The notes beneath the pieces were generated by a model that saw only the letters and a program-made list of their open reading frames with translations, made no database searches and had not been told where the DNA came from. The position numbers were made by a program, and so were the translations under genes. DNA of 64,000 nt. Origin: Beduini massiliensis. GTDB taxonomy: Bacteria > Bacillota_I > Bacilli_A > Erysipelotrichales > Coprobacillaceae. Shown here in pieces: positions 61,545-64,000 of this stretch. The first letter of the stretch is position 1. Each line of letters starts with the position of its first letter. The stretch lies in assembly GCF_000829905.1 (NCBI RefSeq), contig NZ_CDPP01000006.1:496001-560000 (forward strand). Direction: 5' to 3'.

Positions 61545-62360
61545 TTAGTCAACTGTGATAAGTCCAACTGATTTAATAATTTCCTGTCCTTTATCTGACT
61601 GTACAAATTTAAAGTAATCTTGAACAGATTGGTCTTGTTCACTGATTTCCCCTTTGGTTACCATAACGAATGGTCTTTGTAATGCATAAGTTCCGGCTTT
61701 GATATTTTCTTCATTTCCGACAACACCTTCAATTTTCAAGGCTTTTACAGTGTCATCTACAACATCTAATGAAACGTATCCGATTGCCCCCGGAATAGAA
61801 GCTACTTTTGCCATAACGGCACCTGTAGAATCAATTTCCTGAGCATATTTACAGTTATTTTCTACTTTTAAGATTTCTTCAAAAGCACCTCTTGTACCTG
61901 ATCCGGCTTCACGTCCGATCACCACGATATTTTGATTCTCTCCGCCTAATTCTGACCAGTTCGTCACTTCTCCGGTATAAATTTTAGCTAATTGTTCTTT
62001 TGTTAAGTTTTCCACACCATTTGCTTTGTCTACAACAATAGCAATTCCGTCAATTGCAACGATATTTTCAACCGCACCTTTAGCTTTTTCTTCATCTTTT
62101 AAAGCTCTTGAAGCATTTCCGATATTTACTGATCCGGCTAAAACGGCTTCGATTCCCGCTCCTGATCCAGTATACTCTGCTGTTGCTTCATTATTTGTTT
62201 CATTGTAATAAGCTTCGTTCATTGCCGTCATCATTTTTTCCATTGATGTTGACCCTGACATCGTTACCGGCTTATTTGCTTTACTCTCTCCTGAACCGCC
62301 ACATCCAGTAATGGCGAAAGCAACTGCCGCTACCATTAAAGATTTAAGTAATTTTTTCAT
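61545..62360 (-). CDS. pstS: PstS, phosphate-binding lipoprotein
   Basis: 271 residues. The signal peptide ends in the lipobox FAITGCGG (Cys about 20). The binding protein has SGSTSMEKMM, YTGSGAGIEAVL (about 64-75), IGNASRALKDEE and GREAGSGTRGAFEEIL (about 149-164). The Ser/Thr/Asp/Arg pattern is that of phosphate-binding sites. It captures phosphate outside the membrane for PstCAB. First gene of the pst operon behind a Pho box. GGAGAAAG precedes ATG. Confidence 0.97.
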   Translation of the reverse strand: MKKLLKSLMVAAVAFAITGCGGSGESKANKPVTMSGSTSMEKMMTAMNEAYYNETNNEATAEYTGSGAGIEAVLAGSVNIGNASRALKDEEKAKGAVENIVAIDGIAIVVDKANGVENLTKEQLAKIYTGEVTNWSELGGENQNIVVIGREAGSGTRGAFEEILKVENNCKYAQEIDSTGAVMAKVASIPGAIGYVSLDVVDDTVKALKIEGVVGNEENIKAGTYALQRPFVMVTKGEISEQDQSVQDYFKFVQSDKGQEIIKSVGLITVD

Positions 62361-62433
62361 TTTCTTTCTCCTTGTTTTTTACACACATATTTCATATTCA
62401 ATTTTTTAGGTGACTTCCTCTCACCACGCCACC

Positions 62434-62487
62434 ATTATAACAAGTCATTATTTAATACAAGTTTGAATTAAGTTAAATTTATGTTAA
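62434..62487 (-). promoter_or_regulatory. Pho-box promoter of pstS
   Basis: Minus-strand hexamers at an exact 11-bp period: TTAACA (62482-62487), TTAACT (62471-62476), CAAACT (62460-62465) and the weak TAAATA (62449-62454). Then come 9 bp and -10 TATAAT (62434-62439). There is no proper -35, as expected for a PhoP-activated promoter. Confidence 0.78.
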
Positions 62488-62617
62488 TTTCATATGTTTA
62501 TTTCTCTTCCCTTTTTTAACAATTCTCCACCTCTCTATTAACCTAGCTGATTTTACACACCTTATTAATATTTTCTTTAAATTATCGGGGATTTATTGCG
62601 TTTTTGTTAATTTTAGG

Positions 62618-62647
62618 TAAAAAGAAAAAGAGCCTAGGAAGCTCTTG
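62618..62647 (-). terminator. Terminator of the AlbA_2-like gene
   Basis: Minus-strand stem AAGAGC / GCTCTT followed by TTTCTTTTT, overlapping the stop. Confidence 0.8.
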
Positions 62648-63008
62648 TCTTATATTTTGCTTTTTCAAATTGATCGATCGGAATAAACATATTCTTGGTT
62701 TCCTGATAAAACTGATCATAATACACATACTCTTCTATATATCCATCTAATAATACATCAATGCGTACAATTTCTTTTCCTCCGGTAATTTCAATACGGG
62801 TATGCGTAGAAAGAATAAGCTCCGGATATGCATTAATAATCATCATATTTACTTCTCTCATGACTAAATTGGCATTTTCCAATCCTACAACACGGCCATC
62901 TTTTTCCATCCCGACATAGATTGTACCCCCATCATTCATCAATAACTCCAATATATCCGCTACCAAAAGAAGTGAGGGATTGGTCGTATATTTAATTTTC
63001 TTATCCAT
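62634..63008 (-). CDS. AlbA_2/Schlafen-like domain protein, short form
   Basis: 124 residues. The core, LLMNDGGTIYVGMEKDGRVVGLENA (split, about 23-47), resembles the AlbA_2 (formerly AAA_4) domain, where NxxGGxxxxGxxDxGxxxG is conserved. The usual C-terminal helicase-like or winged-helix part is absent, so this is a minimal form. Such domains may bind nucleic acid or nucleotides; the role is unknown. ATG 63008 follows AAAGGAG by 9 bases; a GTG three codons earlier is possible. Monocistronic. Confidence 0.7.
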   Translation of the reverse strand: MDKKIKYTTNPSLLLVADILELLMNDGGTIYVGMEKDGRVVGLENANLVMREVNMMIINAYPELILSTHTRIEITGGKEIVRIDVLLDGYIEEYVYYDQFYQETKNMFIPIDQFEKAKYKTRAS

Positions 63009-63017
63009 TTCCAACAC

Positions 63018-64000
<983 letters not shown>

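Overview
The window is one continuous stretch of chromosome from a low-GC, Gram-positive-type bacterium. Evidence for this is a class B sortase, LytR-CpsA-Psr and S11 carboxypeptidase cell-wall enzymes, lipobox lipoproteins, PTS genes, near-consensus cre (CcpA) sites, strong AGGAGG ribosome sites and TATAAT promoters. The gene mix (BioY, ECF S component, RpiR regulators, 6-phospho-beta-glucosidases, zinc-ribbon membrane proteins) fits a gut Firmicute, most likely of the Erysipelotrichia. That placement is an inference. I see no rRNA, tRNA, CRISPR array, insertion sequence or prophage. The window cuts two genes: a cellobiose-type PTS permease at the left edge and a 6-phospho-beta-glucosidase at the right edge.

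Region by region. 1-8 kb: PTS EIIC tail, a zinc-ribbon membrane protein, a large GGDEF/EAL protein, a DUF11-like protein, bioY, an LrgA/LrgB pair and a HAD phosphatase. 7.5-12 kb: an AEC transporter, an orphan PTS EIIB and a coupled operon of three Gfo/Idh/MocA oxidoreductases. 12-16 kb: an ECF vitamin-type S component coupled to a two-domain kinase behind a leader with competing base pairings, then GNAT and DUF4127 genes. 16-20 kb: zinc-ribbon and small membrane proteins, an alpha/beta hydrolase and an MFS transporter behind a cre-like site. 19.9-24 kb: a three-gene DUF2589 operon, a divergent LytTR regulator and a leaderless astacin metalloprotease. 24-28.3 kb: exopolysaccharide genes (PglF/CapD-type dehydratase, LCP ligase). 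28.4-32.5 kb: a Pho-box-controlled phosphoesterase, an XRE/TPR regulator, an MGMT-like protein, a nitroreductase and a Nudix hydrolase. 32.6-39.9 kb: a two-component system driving a lipoprotein/ABC-2 exporter operon. 40-48.5 kb: ychF, sortase B, a HAD phosphatase, a second XRE/TPR paralogue, a 6-phospho-beta-glucosidase with divergent RpiR, manA and a D,D-carboxypeptidase. 48.7-50.5 kb: a VanR/VanS-like pair. 50.7-62.4 kb: DUF3810, then the phosphate regulon (Na/Pi symporter, PhoR, PhoP, PhoU, PstBACS) with an asparaginase and a tandem-HAD protein inside it.

How the genes work together. Four regulatory circuits can be read from the DNA. (1) A Pho regulon: repeats of TTAACA type at an exact 11-bp period lie before pstS, before phoP, and before a metallophosphoesterase 34 kb away. 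(2) A two-component system at 32.6 kb whose probable operator, GATACAA-N4-GATACAA followed 8 bp later by a -10 box, occurs both before the regulator and before the lipoprotein/ABC genes. (3) Carbon control through cre sites at a sugar PTS gene, an MFS transporter and a phospho-glucosidase. (4) A LytTR regulator facing the DUF2589 operon across a promoter built from 10/20-bp-phased repeats. The DUF2589/LytTR/astacin locus is the best candidate for an undescribed system. The riboswitch-like leader of the ECF/kinase operon is the second.
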